A DNA stretch of 64,000 nucleotides from Acetitomaculum ruminis DSM 5522 (GCF_900112085.1 NZ_FOJY01000013.1:1-64000), one strand, 5' to 3'; counted from the stretch's first letter, positions 26,379 through 35,343 are shown. Notes: generated by a model not told the origin, from the letters alone. Numbers and translations: made by a program.

Positions 26379-28589
26379 TTAATCTAAATCAATAAATTCA
26401 ATATCATCATCATTAATATCTACAGTTGTCTTTTTTATTACCGCTTCAGATTTTTCTTTGTTTTGATTTGACAAGGCAACTGCATCATAAAGAGCATTAT
26501 TTTTTGTAGACTCATTGGTATTTCCCTCAAGAGATATCTCTCTAATATCCGGTTCTACAGCCACTTGTTTTTCTACTGCTTTGCTGGCTTTTTTAGCAGC
26601 TTTTGCACCTTCTTCAATAGCCTTGGCAGCCTTCATAGCCTCTTTTCTGGCATTTTCCTTGGCAATAATAGCTTCTCTTTCTTTTTTAGCAGCAAATTCT
26701 GCTTTCTTCTTTTCTTCCTCTGAAACAGTATTATTTACATTTTTACTGCTTTGTTTTTTGGATTTATTGTTTTTATTATTGGCAGTGGCATTTTTACTGC
26801 CGTTGTTAGTTCTTTTTTGTCTAGATGTTCTGCTTAACTCAGGAATCTTGTCAACTTCATCTATATGATTTCCAATAATATCATCCTTTGTTTCAGAATT
26901 TACTTTTTGAGGTTTAACATTTTTACTGTCTGGCTTTTCCTCTTTTGCAGGCTTTTTCTCAATGCCATCGTTAGCTGTACGCTTAGCAGCATCCCTTAAA
27001 AATTCCAAATCTTTATTATTGTTATTGCTGTCAAAAGGTAGTGGCATCATATCATTTTGTCTCTTAGCTCTTCTGGTAATTACAAATACACTTGCCAAAA
27101 GTCCTGCTGTCACAATCCCAAGTATAATGGCAATCATTCTAAGCATTCCGGTATCACCATTATATTTATTTTCAAGTTCCTGATATTTTTCTTCCATTGT
27201 CTTTGCATTTTCGGAAGTAGTATAAATATCACCATTATATCTTTGAATGGTCTGGTCTTTAACATCATATTGATACCAGGCACTTTCACCATTACTGTTC
27301 ATTGCATAAAGAAGATAAAAATCACTGACTTCTTCTTTCCCTTGTGCATTGGCAACAAGATAAATTCCAGCCATGGCTGAAGCAGATGTACTTTTATCTT
27401 CATCCTGGGAAGTTTCAACTGTCTGTCCGTATTGATAAACATTTATTGTTTTTTTATCAATTTTTACTGTTGTGGCTATGTAATTATCCGGAACAATTGA
27501 CAAATCAAAAACTTCCGTAAATATAAGATATGTGTCCTTATATTTAATTTTTACGAAAGGATAAAAAGCCTTTTCCTTTTCAACATATACGAAAAGACTG
27601 CTTTTTGTAGTCTGCTTGTTTTTTAAATATACCAGGGTGATATCACCTTTTTCAAAGGCAAGACTGTTAACGGTTTCTCCACTTATATCAACTACAGATG
27701 CCTTAAAATCTGCCGGTATTATTTTTTTAGGAATATTATCATTAAGCTCATATTCGGTTTGTCCCACCATAATGGATTTTAAATCAATATCCGCTTTTTT
27801 CTTAGTATCATCTTTGTTTTCTTTTGTGTCTTTATCACCATTATCCTTATTTTTATTTTCAGAAGAATCCCCGGAAGCTTCTTTGGTAACAGAAATATTG
27901 TATTCTTTTACACTTCCATCTTCTGCGGTAACGCTTACAACTACCTTGTTTTCTCCATCATTTAAAGCATCAGCCCCTTTAATTCCCACACTTGCCTTAT
28001 CACTTGAAGGATTTGCGGTAATATCAAGCTTATCCTGGTCTGAGCCTACTGTTAAAGAATAGTCTGTAACATCTGGATTAAATTCCGGTGAAATATTTCC
28101 TTGTGCAATGGAAAGTTCACTTAAGTTTGCATCGTTTGACTTAGCTGCATCTCCGGCAACTGTAATACTTACTATACCTCCGGCACAGTTAACCGGTCCT
28201 ACTGAATTTATAATCTCACAGGTATCCATAGAAATATCAGTACTTCCACCACCGACTCCCTTAAAGGTAAATACAGCATCTGCACTTTTGGTTACTCCAT
28301 CGTAGTTTGTGGAATATGTAACTGTTCCATTATCTGCAGAAGCACTACAACCCTCTGCCGTAACAAATTCCACTACTTCCGGATTATATGTAAGGGTACC
28401 TTGCATTCCATTCATACCGTTATTATTGGTAAATTTCATGGCAACATTAACGGAGTCTCCCACATTAATGTCTCCACCTCCCGTAATCGTAGCATATTCA
28501 TTTGATGCTAAAGAAATACTAGTGTTGAAACAAAACATAAAGATAACACTAAAAAATAATAGTAAATATTTTTTCATATTGTTCTTCAT
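26379..28589 (-). CDS. Cohesin- and cadherin-like-domain membrane protein with a basic cytoplasmic tail
   Basis: A 736-residue cell-surface protein. Residues 1-29 are a signal peptide, about 32-145 a cohesin-type beta-sandwich (INVGDSVNVAMKF...LTYNPEVVEFV), about 152-236 a cadherin-like beta-sandwich (LSELSIAQGNISPEF...DYSLTV), followed by an Asn/Lys/Asp linker and a second unknown external region. A membrane helix spans about 482-505. The last ~230 residues are cytoplasmic, rich in Lys/Ala/Glu, with a probable coiled coil near 640-685. Cohesin domains outside cellulosomes often just mediate adhesion. The role of the tail is unknown. The ATG follows AAAGGG. Confidence 0.78.
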   Translation of the reverse strand: MKNNMKKYLLLFFSVIFMFCFNTSISLASNEYATITGGGDINVGDSVNVAMKFTNNNGMNGMQGTLTYNPEVVEFVTAEGCSASADNGTVTYSTNYDGVTKSADAVFTFKGVGGGSTDISMDTCEIINSVGPVNCAGGIVSITVAGDAAKSNDANLSELSIAQGNISPEFNPDVTDYSLTVGSDQDKLDITANPSSDKASVGIKGADALNDGENKVVVSVTAEDGSVKEYNISVTKEASGDSSENKNKDNGDKDTKENKDDTKKKADIDLKSIMVGQTEYELNDNIPKKIIPADFKASVVDISGETVNSLAFEKGDITLVYLKNKQTTKSSLFVYVEKEKAFYPFVKIKYKDTYLIFTEVFDLSIVPDNYIATTVKIDKKTINVYQYGQTVETSQDEDKSTSASAMAGIYLVANAQGKEEVSDFYLLYAMNSNGESAWYQYDVKDQTIQRYNGDIYTTSENAKTMEEKYQELENKYNGDTGMLRMIAIILGIVTAGLLASVFVITRRAKRQNDMMPLPFDSNNNNKDLEFLRDAAKRTANDGIEKKPAKEEKPDSKNVKPQKVNSETKDDIIGNHIDEVDKIPELSRTSRQKRTNNGSKNATANNKNNKSKKQSSKNVNNTVSEEEKKKAEFAAKKEREAIIAKENARKEAMKAAKAIEEGAKAAKKASKAVEKQVAVEPDIREISLEGNTNESTKNNALYDAVALSNQNKEKSEAVIKKTTVDINDDDIEFIDLD

Positions 28590-28749
28590 TTATCTACCCT
28601 TTCTGCCATTATATCTGTAATAGATTTTTAATATTAAATTGTAATTATGGATTAGTAATTAACTGAATCCTCCCCTTTTTCTTCTATTACAACTGTATAT
28701 TTTATTCTTAAGCGTACTGTAAAGCCCCGCTTTTTCTACATACTAAAAT

Positions 28750-28778
28750 ATTATAGCATTTTAAGGAAATCATTACAA
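28750..28778 (-). promoter_or_regulatory. Sigma-A promoter of the cohesin-like gene
   Basis: A -35 box TTGTAA (28773-28778) and a consensus -10 TATAAT (28750-28755) with a 17-bp spacer. The transcript would have a leader of about 155 nt containing a small hairpin (AAGCG/CGCTT around 28711-28733); I recognise no riboswitch in it. Confidence 0.72.
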
Positions 28779-28845
28779 CATTTCTGATATTTTAACTATT
28801 TAGTAAAAAGATATAGATTTTATTATTTTGTTTATAACAAAATAT

Positions 28846-28913
28846 ATAGCATTTGACAAAGGAGCTTAAAATCCTTGCTTTTAGGGGGTTTTAAGTCTTT
28901 TATCAAATGCTAT
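28846..28913. repeat. Long imperfect stem-loop downstream of gatB
   Basis: ATAGCATTTGACAAA pairs with TTTATCAAATGCTAT (one mismatch), and the enclosed segment can pair further (CTTAAAA/TTTTAAG). It lies 67 bp beyond the gatB stop and could serve as a terminator or be a remnant of an inverted-repeat element. Confidence 0.6.
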
Positions 28914-28930
28914 GGTTAAAATTTAATTAT

Positions 28931-28994
28931 TAAAGCGGACATTCCGTTTAAAGCTTACGCTTTTGAAGCGGGGGATTGCTTACACTGCGTTCAA
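28931..28994 (+). repeat. Multi-hairpin repeat, copy R1 (internally deleted), overlapping the gatB 3' end
   Basis: It carries the left end (TAAAGCGGACATTC) fused directly to the last ~50 bp of the full element, including AAGCTTACGC, GAAGCGGGGG and the right end CACTGCGTTCAA. About 98 bp present in R3 and R4 are missing. Read on the minus strand, its TTGAACGCAGTGTAA supplies the last codons (L N A V) and the stop of gatB. Confidence 0.85.
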
Positions 28995-30419
28995 AATTTC
29001 TCCAAGAATCTTATTAACGGCTGCCGGGTCAGCTTTTCCTTTCATGGCCTTCATGGTCTGTCCCACAAGGAAGCCTATTGCCTTTTTCTTACCGTTTTTA
29101 TAATCTTCTACGGATTTTGGATTTTCATCCACAATCTTTTGAATTACTTCTTTAAGGGTGCCTTCATCATTTACTGATTTAAGTCCTTTTTCTTCCACAT
29201 ATTTTTCCGGGTCAATATCATTTTTAAATATTTCTTCAAATACTTCTTTAGCAACGATATTATTAATTTCACCCTTTGAAACTATTTTAATAAGCTTTGC
29301 AAGATTTTCCGGTGAAAAGCTTATATCAGCCACATCCATCTCATTTTCTTTTACAAGACGCATAGTCTCTCCTATAAGCCAGTTGGCTGTCTTTTTTGCA
29401 TCCCCGCAAAGCTTGGTGGTTTCTTCAAATATATCTGCCATTTTTCTGGATTCGGTAATGATTAAAGCATCATCCCTTGGAATATCATATTCTTTTTCGT
29501 AACGAAGAAGTTTTTCTTCCCTAAGTTCCGGCTGGGCAGCCTTTACTCTTTTTAACCAGTCGCTGTCAATAAAAATCGGCACCAGATCCGGCTCCGGGAA
29601 ATAACGATAATCCTGAGCATCCTCTTTGGAACGCATAGCATATGAATATTCTTTATTATCATCCCATCTTCTGGTTTCCTGAACTACTTTTTTACCTTCT
29701 TCAATAAGTTCAATCTGTCTTTCTCTTTCGCCTTTTATCGCCCTGGCAATGGCCTTAAAGGAGTTAAGATTTTTCATCTCGGTTCTTGTTCCGAATTTAT
29801 CTGAGCCCACTTCCCTTACGGAAAGGTTTACATCTGCTCTCATTGAACCTTCCTGAAGCTTACAGTCAGATGCTCCAAGATATTGTATGGTAGTACGAAG
29901 TTTTTCAAGATATGCAATTACTTCTTCGGCATTTCTCATATCCGGCTCTGATACTATTTCTATAAGAGGTACACCGGAACGGTTATAATCAACTAAAGTA
30001 CAATCTTCCCATTCATCATGAATTAATTTTCCTGCATCTTCTTCCATATGTATCTCATGGATTCCAACATTTTTCTTGCTTCCATTAACTTCGATTTCCA
30101 CATGTCCGTTTCTGCAAATCGGAAGATATAACTGAGAAATCTGATAGTTTTGTGGATTATCAGGATAAAAATAATTCTTTCTGTCAAATTTACAATACTG
30201 TGTAATATCACAATTGGTGGCAAGTCCCACTGCTATGGCATATTCCACCACCTGCCTGTTTAATACCGGAAGTGAACCCGGCATTCCTGTACATACAGGG
30301 CAGGTATGGGTATTTGGAGCTCCACCAAACTCAGTTGAGCATGAGCAGAATATTTTTGTTTTTGTTGCTAATTCCACATGTACTTCAAGTCCTATGACTG
30401 TTTCATATTCTTTTTCCAT
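28980..30419 (-). CDS. gatB: Aspartyl/glutamyl-tRNA amidotransferase subunit B
   Basis: A 479-residue subunit that activates and transamidates mischarged Asp-tRNAAsn (and/or Glu-tRNAGln). It begins with YETVIGLEVHVEL and contains the zinc-site-like segment FCSCSTEFGG...HTCPVCTGMPGSLP; the C-terminal YqeY-like domain binds tRNA. The final residues (NAV) and stop codon come from repeat copy R1, so the native C-terminus may have been trimmed by a few residues. It is the last gene of the aspS-gatC-gatA-gatB unit, 3 bp after gatA. Confidence 0.95.
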   Translation of the reverse strand: MEKEYETVIGLEVHVELATKTKIFCSCSTEFGGAPNTHTCPVCTGMPGSLPVLNRQVVEYAIAVGLATNCDITQYCKFDRKNYFYPDNPQNYQISQLYLPICRNGHVEIEVNGSKKNVGIHEIHMEEDAGKLIHDEWEDCTLVDYNRSGVPLIEIVSEPDMRNAEEVIAYLEKLRTTIQYLGASDCKLQEGSMRADVNLSVREVGSDKFGTRTEMKNLNSFKAIARAIKGERERQIELIEEGKKVVQETRRWDDNKEYSYAMRSKEDAQDYRYFPEPDLVPIFIDSDWLKRVKAAQPELREEKLLRYEKEYDIPRDDALIITESRKMADIFEETTKLCGDAKKTANWLIGETMRLVKENEMDVADISFSPENLAKLIKIVSKGEINNIVAKEVFEEIFKNDIDPEKYVEEKGLKSVNDEGTLKEVIQKIVDENPKSVEDYKNGKKKAIGFLVGQTMKAMKGKADPAAVNKILGEILNAV

Positions 30420-30422
30420 TTT

Positions 30423-31883
30423 TTACCTCCCTGCAATCTGGCATTTTCCAAAAGCTGCGATTTCTTCTATTTTCTTTGCTGTTTTCAAAATATTATTTTC
30501 CTTAAAGCAATCTCCCAATATTTGAACTCCAATAGGAAGTCCTGCTTTGTCAAGACCTACAGGAACTGAGATTCCAGGAAGTCCTGCAAGATTAGCAGAT
30601 ACGGTATATATATCTCCAAGATACATCTTTATAGGATCACTTAAGCTTTCACCGATTTTAAGGGCTGTTGTAGGGGCTGCAGGTCCGATAATAACATCAT
30701 ATTTTGCAAATGCCTTATCATAACTTTCCTTTATAAGAGCCTTGGTTCTTAAAGCTTTTAAATAATATGCATCATAATAACCTGAGCTTAATACGAAAGA
30801 TCCAAGCATTATACGCCTTTTTACCTCTGAGCCAAAGCCTTCTGAACGGGTTTTCTTATACATATTGTGAAGTCCTTCATATTCAGGGGCTCTAAAACCG
30901 TATTTTACACCGTCAAATCTTGAAAGGTTTGAGCTGGCTTCTGCTGATGCAATAACATAATATGCAGGAATGGCATAATCAACAAGGCTTAAATCAAATT
31001 CCTCCACTATGGCACCGCATTTTTCCAGTTCCTTTACTGAATTCATTACAGCTTGTTTAACTTCCTCATTGAGTCCTTCTGAGAAATAATCCCTTGGAAT
31101 ACCAATTTTTAAGCCTTTAATATCTTCATTTATAGAATCATAAAAAGCATATTCCCTTTTTACACTGGTGGAATCCTTCTTATCATAAGAAGAAATAACA
31201 TCAGCTAAAGCTGCCACATCAGCCACATTTTTCCCTACAGGGCCGATTTGATCAAGGGATGAACCATAGGCAATAAGACCATAACGGGAAACTGTACCAT
31301 AAGTAGGCTTCATTCCTGTTACTCCACAAAATGAACTTGGCTGTCTTATGGAACCACCTGTATCAGAGCCTAAAGCTGTAAAACACTCTGCTGCTGCCAC
31401 TGCTGCACAAGACCCTCCTGAAGACCCCCCTGGAACCCTGTCTGTATTCCATGGGTTTCTTGTTATTCCATAATGGGAAGTTTCTGTTGTACTTCCCATG
31501 GCAAATTCATCCATATTGGTTTTTCCAAGAACTATCATGCCTTCTTTTTCAATATTTTCAACAGCTGTAGCTGAAAATGTAGGATAATAATTTTCAAGTA
31601 TTTTTGAACTGCAGGTTGTTAAAACATCCTTAGTACAAATATTATCTTTAACTGCAATAGGAACTCCTGCCAATAAACCTGTTAATTCATTATTATCGAT
31701 TCTTTTTTGTACTTCTTCGGATCTTTTAAGGGCATCTTCTTTTAAAGTAGTTACATAACAGTTTAATTGTTCATCGTATTTTTCTATTTGTTCAAAAGAA
31801 GCCAAAACTGCCTCTTTTACTGATACTTCCTTATCCTTTATCTTTTTGGATAATTCTAAAGCTGTTAAATCATTTAAGCTCAT
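30423..31883 (-). CDS. gatA: Aspartyl/glutamyl-tRNA amidotransferase subunit A
   Basis: A 486-residue amidase that releases ammonia from glutamine for GatB. The Ser-cisSer-Lys triad lies in PIAVKDNI (Lys, about residue 78), GGSSGGS and GSDTGGSIRQPS. Length and order are standard. It is 17 bp downstream of gatC. Confidence 0.96.
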   Translation of the reverse strand: MSLNDLTALELSKKIKDKEVSVKEAVLASFEQIEKYDEQLNCYVTTLKEDALKRSEEVQKRIDNNELTGLLAGVPIAVKDNICTKDVLTTCSSKILENYYPTFSATAVENIEKEGMIVLGKTNMDEFAMGSTTETSHYGITRNPWNTDRVPGGSSGGSCAAVAAAECFTALGSDTGGSIRQPSSFCGVTGMKPTYGTVSRYGLIAYGSSLDQIGPVGKNVADVAALADVISSYDKKDSTSVKREYAFYDSINEDIKGLKIGIPRDYFSEGLNEEVKQAVMNSVKELEKCGAIVEEFDLSLVDYAIPAYYVIASAEASSNLSRFDGVKYGFRAPEYEGLHNMYKKTRSEGFGSEVKRRIMLGSFVLSSGYYDAYYLKALRTKALIKESYDKAFAKYDVIIGPAAPTTALKIGESLSDPIKMYLGDIYTVSANLAGLPGISVPVGLDKAGLPIGVQILGDCFKENNILKTAKKIEEIAAFGKCQIAGR

Positions 31884-31900
31884 TTTTTTCCTCCCGTAAA

Positions 31901-32194
31901 TTAATCAAAAGTCTTAGGTACTTTAAACTGATTTTCTTTTTGTTGTGGAGCATTCTTTAAAATCAGTTCGTGAGTGTCCTCATTAGTAACAACATCTTCT
32001 CTAAAAACATTATTTACTTTAAACACATGGGACATAGGTTCTACACCTTCTGTATCTAATTCATTAAGCTTATCCACATAATCCAACATGCTTTCCATAT
32101 CTTTTTTTGCCTTTTCCTTTTCCTCACCGGAAAGTTCAAGTTTTGCCAAAATACCAACATATTCTATGGTTTCATCTGAAATTACATTTGCCAT
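31901..32194 (-). CDS. gatC: Aspartyl/glutamyl-tRNA amidotransferase subunit C
   Basis: A 97-residue stabilising subunit wrapped between GatA and GatB. The N-terminal helix [15 protein letters not shown] and the middle [15 protein letters not shown] are typical. It follows AGGGAGA and lies 70 bp after aspS in the same direction. Confidence 0.93.
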   Translation of the reverse strand: MANVISDETIEYVGILAKLELSGEEKEKAKKDMESMLDYVDKLNELDTEGVEPMSHVFKVNNVFREDVVTNEDTHELILKNAPQQKENQFKVPKTFD

Positions 32195-32264
32195 AATTTT
32201 CTTCTCCCTTTAATAATACATGCATAAAAATACATAATAATTAGTTATTACAGTTTTATATTAA

Positions 32265-33590
32265 TTAAGGTTCAAGTCTGCTTAAATCTCTTGGGAACAT
32301 TGAAGTCTCACGAACATTTTCTTCTCCAAGAAGCTTCATGGTAAGTCTTTCAAGTCCAAGTCCCAATCCTCCATGAGGTGGCATTCCATACTTAAATATC
32401 ATTAAATAGTGCTCCATGCCTTCACTGGTCATTCCTCTGGCCTCTATTTTTTTCATAAGCATGTCATAATCATGGATTCTTTGTCCTCCTGTTGTGATTT
32501 CAATGCCTCTAAATAAAAGGTCAAAGCTTAAAGTAACTGTTTCATCTTCCGGGTCATCCATAGCATAAAAAGGACGCTTCTTTGATGGATAATGAGTTAC
32601 AAATACAAAGTCACTTCCATATTCTTCCTTAAAATATTTTCCGATAAGTTCTTCCTCTTCCGGCTCAAGATCAAATGGATTTTTGATTTTTCTGTTATAT
32701 TTTTCAGAAACAAGTTTTTTAGCCTCATCAAATCTTACCTGTGGAATCTTATCAATTACAGGAAGTTCAACATTTAATATGTTTAATTCTTTTTGATAGT
32801 CCTTTTTTAAAAATTCTACCATATATTTTAAAAATCCGGTTTCCACATTCATGATATCTTCAAAACTGTCAATAAATCCCATCTCAAAGTCAAGACCCAT
32901 ATATTCATTAAGATGTCTTTTGGTGCTGTGTTTTTCAGCTCTAAAAACCGGTCCGGTTTCAAATACTCTTTCATATACACCTACCATCATCTGTTTGTAA
33001 AACTGTGGGCTTTGTGCCAATACGGCTTTTTTGTTGAAATATTCCAATCTAAAAAGATTTGAACCACCTTCAGCTCCTTTGGCATTAATCTTTGGAGTTG
33101 TAATTTCTGTAAAACCTTCAGAATAAAGATAATCCCTAAAGCTTCTAAGAATACCCTCCTGAATTTTAAATTTACTTCTTTCTCTGATATTTCTAAGAGC
33201 GATTGGTCTTAAAGACATCTTTGTTTCAAGAGAAGTTTTCATTTTCCATTTTCCTACAGGAAGTACCATAGGTTCTTTAGGCTTTGAAATAATTTCAATT
33301 TTTTTAGTAAGAATTTCAAATCCGTTTGGAGCCTTATCTGTCTTAGATACAGTTCCCTCCACCTTAAGACAGGCTTCTTCATGAATTTCCTTTATGGAAA
33401 GATCTTTCTTATCCACAACACATTGAAGCTGTCCTTGTCTTTTCCTTAATATAATAAAAGCGATATCTCCCATGTTTCTGATTACATGTACATTTCCCTT
33501 TACGCAAACATCTTTTCCTTCATAATCTCCCGCCTGAATGTCGCTTATTTCCAAATCATCCCGTTTTAATACGCCTTCTACAAATTCCAT
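32265..33590 (-). CDS. aspS: Short (archaeal-like, probably non-discriminating) aspartyl-tRNA synthetase
   Basis: A 441-residue class II synthetase with an N-terminal OB-fold anticodon domain and class II motifs: FRAEKHSTKRHLNEY (motif 2 region) and GLGLGLERLTM (motif 3). It lacks the large insertion of ordinary bacterial AspRS (about 590 residues), resembling the archaeal/AspRS2 form. Being transcribed with gatCAB, it probably charges tRNAAsn with Asp for amidation. The frame opens at 33611, but that part contains the Shine-Dalgarno AAAGGAG itself; the ATG at 33590 is the start. AsnRS is a less likely alternative. Confidence 0.88.
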   Translation of the reverse strand: MEFVEGVLKRDDLEISDIQAGDYEGKDVCVKGNVHVIRNMGDIAFIILRKRQGQLQCVVDKKDLSIKEIHEEACLKVEGTVSKTDKAPNGFEILTKKIEIISKPKEPMVLPVGKWKMKTSLETKMSLRPIALRNIRERSKFKIQEGILRSFRDYLYSEGFTEITTPKINAKGAEGGSNLFRLEYFNKKAVLAQSPQFYKQMMVGVYERVFETGPVFRAEKHSTKRHLNEYMGLDFEMGFIDSFEDIMNVETGFLKYMVEFLKKDYQKELNILNVELPVIDKIPQVRFDEAKKLVSEKYNRKIKNPFDLEPEEEELIGKYFKEEYGSDFVFVTHYPSKKRPFYAMDDPEDETVTLSFDLLFRGIEITTGGQRIHDYDMLMKKIEARGMTSEGMEHYLMIFKYGMPPHGGLGLGLERLTMKLLGEENVRETSMFPRDLSRLEP

Positions 33591-33631
33591 TACAACTGTC
33601 TCCTTTTTCAAAATAATTATTAAGCCAGGTA

Positions 33632-33942
33632 TAAAAAAAGCCCGGATACAAACTAATGTATCCGGGACGAGTTATCTAAAATATCTCGCGGTACCACCCG
33701 CATTGAAAACAAAAAAACAATCTGACAATCTATTTTTGTTTCCCTCTCATTTTCATTTAACGCATGATTTACGTCTTAACCTACTAAAATTTCAGAAAAG
33801 CTGCTCCGGTAGTGTTACCCTTAATAATTCCTTTAACCATGCTCTCAGCCGGTGACACGGTCTTTCTGTCAAGTTCCATAAAAAGGACTCTCCTTCATAG
33901 CATTTACTCTATCAATTTAGCGAACTAAATCGTCACTGTCTA
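33632..33942 (-). promoter_or_regulatory. T-box leader controlling aspS-gatCAB
   Basis: On the minus strand the leader shows a stem I region (with AGUA and GAGAG loops), the T-box core GGTGGTACCGCG (33687-33698) and a terminator (33641-33667, CCCGGATACA paired to TGTATCCGGG) followed by a U run. Uncharged cognate tRNA binding stabilises the antiterminator. Candidate specifier triplets on the 3' side of the specifier loop are GAC (Asp) and AAC (Asn); I could not decide between them by eye. A -35/-10 pair (TTGCAT at 33968-33973, TATTTT at 33945-33950, spacer 17) sits just upstream. Confidence 0.92.
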
Positions 33943-34068
33943 CTAAAATAACCTATTTCACAAAAAAATGCAAGTATTATTTATCTTTATATTTTTTTTA
34001 AGGAAAAAATTGTAAATAAATATTGTATTTTTTTATAAATTTAAAGTATATATAGCATTTTTAATATA

Positions 34069-34097
34069 TTGACACATTTTTATATCATAGTTATAGT
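34069..34097 (+). promoter_or_regulatory. Sigma-A promoter of the duplicated-domain lipoprotein
   Basis: A consensus -35 TTGACA (34069-34074) and -10 TATAGT (34092-34097) with a 17-bp spacer. The 165-nt leader is AT-rich with no obvious structure; the rest of the gap back to the T-box shows nothing else. Confidence 0.75.
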
Positions 34098-34271
34098 AGT
34101 ATATAGTAATTATAAATTATTATATTTAAAAATTACATTTTTAAACTGATAAGCTGTATTTATCAAACTATTAAAAATTTTGATTTTAAGGGAAAAGAGT
34201 ATGTATTTTTCCAAAAATTATTATTTTTAAACATTTACATGAAATGGTAAATTATTAAAAAGGAGGAAGGC

Positions 34272-35219
34272 ATGAAAAAGTTAATTCTTATTTTTATTAC
34301 AATTTTAGCAGTCACTTCGTGGGCATGTGGAAGCGAAACAAAAAAAACAGTAAGTACTGTAAAATCAGATACCGGTAATGAAGCTTTAGAGGAAAAAAGC
34401 AGTAATAAATCTTCAAAAAACATCTCTACAATAGATATTACAAAGGTTTCTGTAATTAAAGATGATAATATGTTAGAAGAACAAAAAAAGGTTATTGATG
34501 CCTTTTTTGAAGCTTTTAAAAACAAGGATTTTGATACAATGAAGTCTTATTGTACAAAAGAATGTGTTGATTCCTGCTTTTTAGAGGATTCTTTTTGTGA
34601 TATGACTTCTGCCCAAATAGAGTCATATATTGATGGAGAAGAAAGTTTTCGTTATTATGAAAATGAAGATGAATACTGGGTTGGCGTGTATTTAGACTGT
34701 AATTTAAGGAAAAATTCCAATATCATTCTATCAGGAAGTGGCTTTTTTAGAACTGTCAAAATTAAAAAATCCCAAAATAGTTGGCTTATTAACGGCATGG
34801 GACTTATAAATGATTATGAAGGAGATTTAATACTCCCTGAAACTGACAAGACAATAAACATTCAAAAAATAACCTATGTTACAAATGGAGAAAAAAAACT
34901 AAAAGAACAAAAGAAGGTAATTGATGCTTTTTTTGAAGCCTTTAAAAATAAGGACTTTGATACAATGAAATCTTATTGTACCGACTATTGCAAGATGCAT
35001 TATTTTGGTGATGATTCATTTTATAATATAAAATCAGCCGAAATAGATTCTTATGATGATGGTGATATGGCTCTTCGTTATTGGGAATATTACAATATCT
35101 ACTATGTTGGCGTAAATTTAAAATCTGTAGGGGGAGAAAACTCAGATTTTAAATACACAAGTGTTCTTATGAAACAAATAGATAATAAGTGGCTTATAGC
35201 AGGATTATCTTCCGAATAA
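34272..35219 (+). CDS. Putative lipoprotein with two tandem NTF2-like-type repeats
   Basis: A 315-residue secreted protein. Residues 1-18 are a signal peptide and C19 is a plausible lipid-attachment cysteine, although the box (SWAC) is imperfect. A Ser/Lys-rich linker leads to two homologous domains (about 68-178 and 210-315). Each begins with the same 24-residue helix (71-94 and 213-236, EQKKVIDAFFEAF... NKDFDTMKSYC), and the DNA of this helix is nearly identical too. The domains resemble small DUF4829/NTF2-like folds, but I cannot name the family with certainty. The gene stands alone; ATG after AAGGAGG. Confidence 0.72.
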   Translation: MKKLILIFITILAVTSWACGSETKKTVSTVKSDTGNEALEEKSSNKSSKNISTIDITKVSVIKDDNMLEEQKKVIDAFFEAFKNKDFDTMKSYCTKECVDSCFLEDSFCDMTSAQIESYIDGEESFRYYENEDEYWVGVYLDCNLRKNSNIILSGSGFFRTVKIKKSQNSWLINGMGLINDYEGDLILPETDKTINIQKITYVTNGEKKLKEQKKVIDAFFEAFKNKDFDTMKSYCTDYCKMHYFGDDSFYNIKSAEIDSYDDGDMALRYWEYYNIYYVGVNLKSVGGENSDFKYTSVLMKQIDNKWLIAGLSSE

Positions 35220-35245
35220 TAATAAAGCAATTTAAGAAGCATTTG

Positions 35246-35301
35246 TAAAGCGGACATTCGGAATCCGCTTCGCTACTTCCTCATGAACGCAGTGTAAACA
35301 A
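35246..35301 (+). repeat. Multi-hairpin repeat, copy R2 (left arm plus inverted right end)
   Basis: It contains the left hairpin (AAGCGGACATTCGGAATCCGCTT-type, 7-bp stem), CGCTACTTCCTCAT and GAACGCAGTG as in the full element, then TAAACAA instead of the inner hairpins. GAACGCAGTGTAA is the reverse complement of the element's right end, so the copy looks like a rearrangement at the 10-bp inverted repeat. It lies between the convergent lipoprotein and dapF genes. Confidence 0.8.
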
Positions 35302-35314
35302 ATTAAACTTTAAA

Positions 35315-35343
35315 AAGGATGTAGTCATTTCGGCTACATCCTT
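35315..35343. terminator. Bidirectional terminator between the lipoprotein gene and dapF
   Basis: A perfect 10-bp stem AAGGATGTAG / CTACATCCTT with T-rich flanks, 9 bp beyond the dapF stop. Confidence 0.88.

Noticed and set aside
26515-28620. Several hydrophobic plus-strand frames opposite the cohesin-like gene
   Set aside because: Antisense shadows of a Lys/Glu/Ala-rich coding region; no ribosome sites.
33632-33942. tRNA-like gene in the aspS leader
   Set aside because: The conserved GGTGGTACCGCG core and the terminator identify a T-box leader; no cloverleaf is formed.
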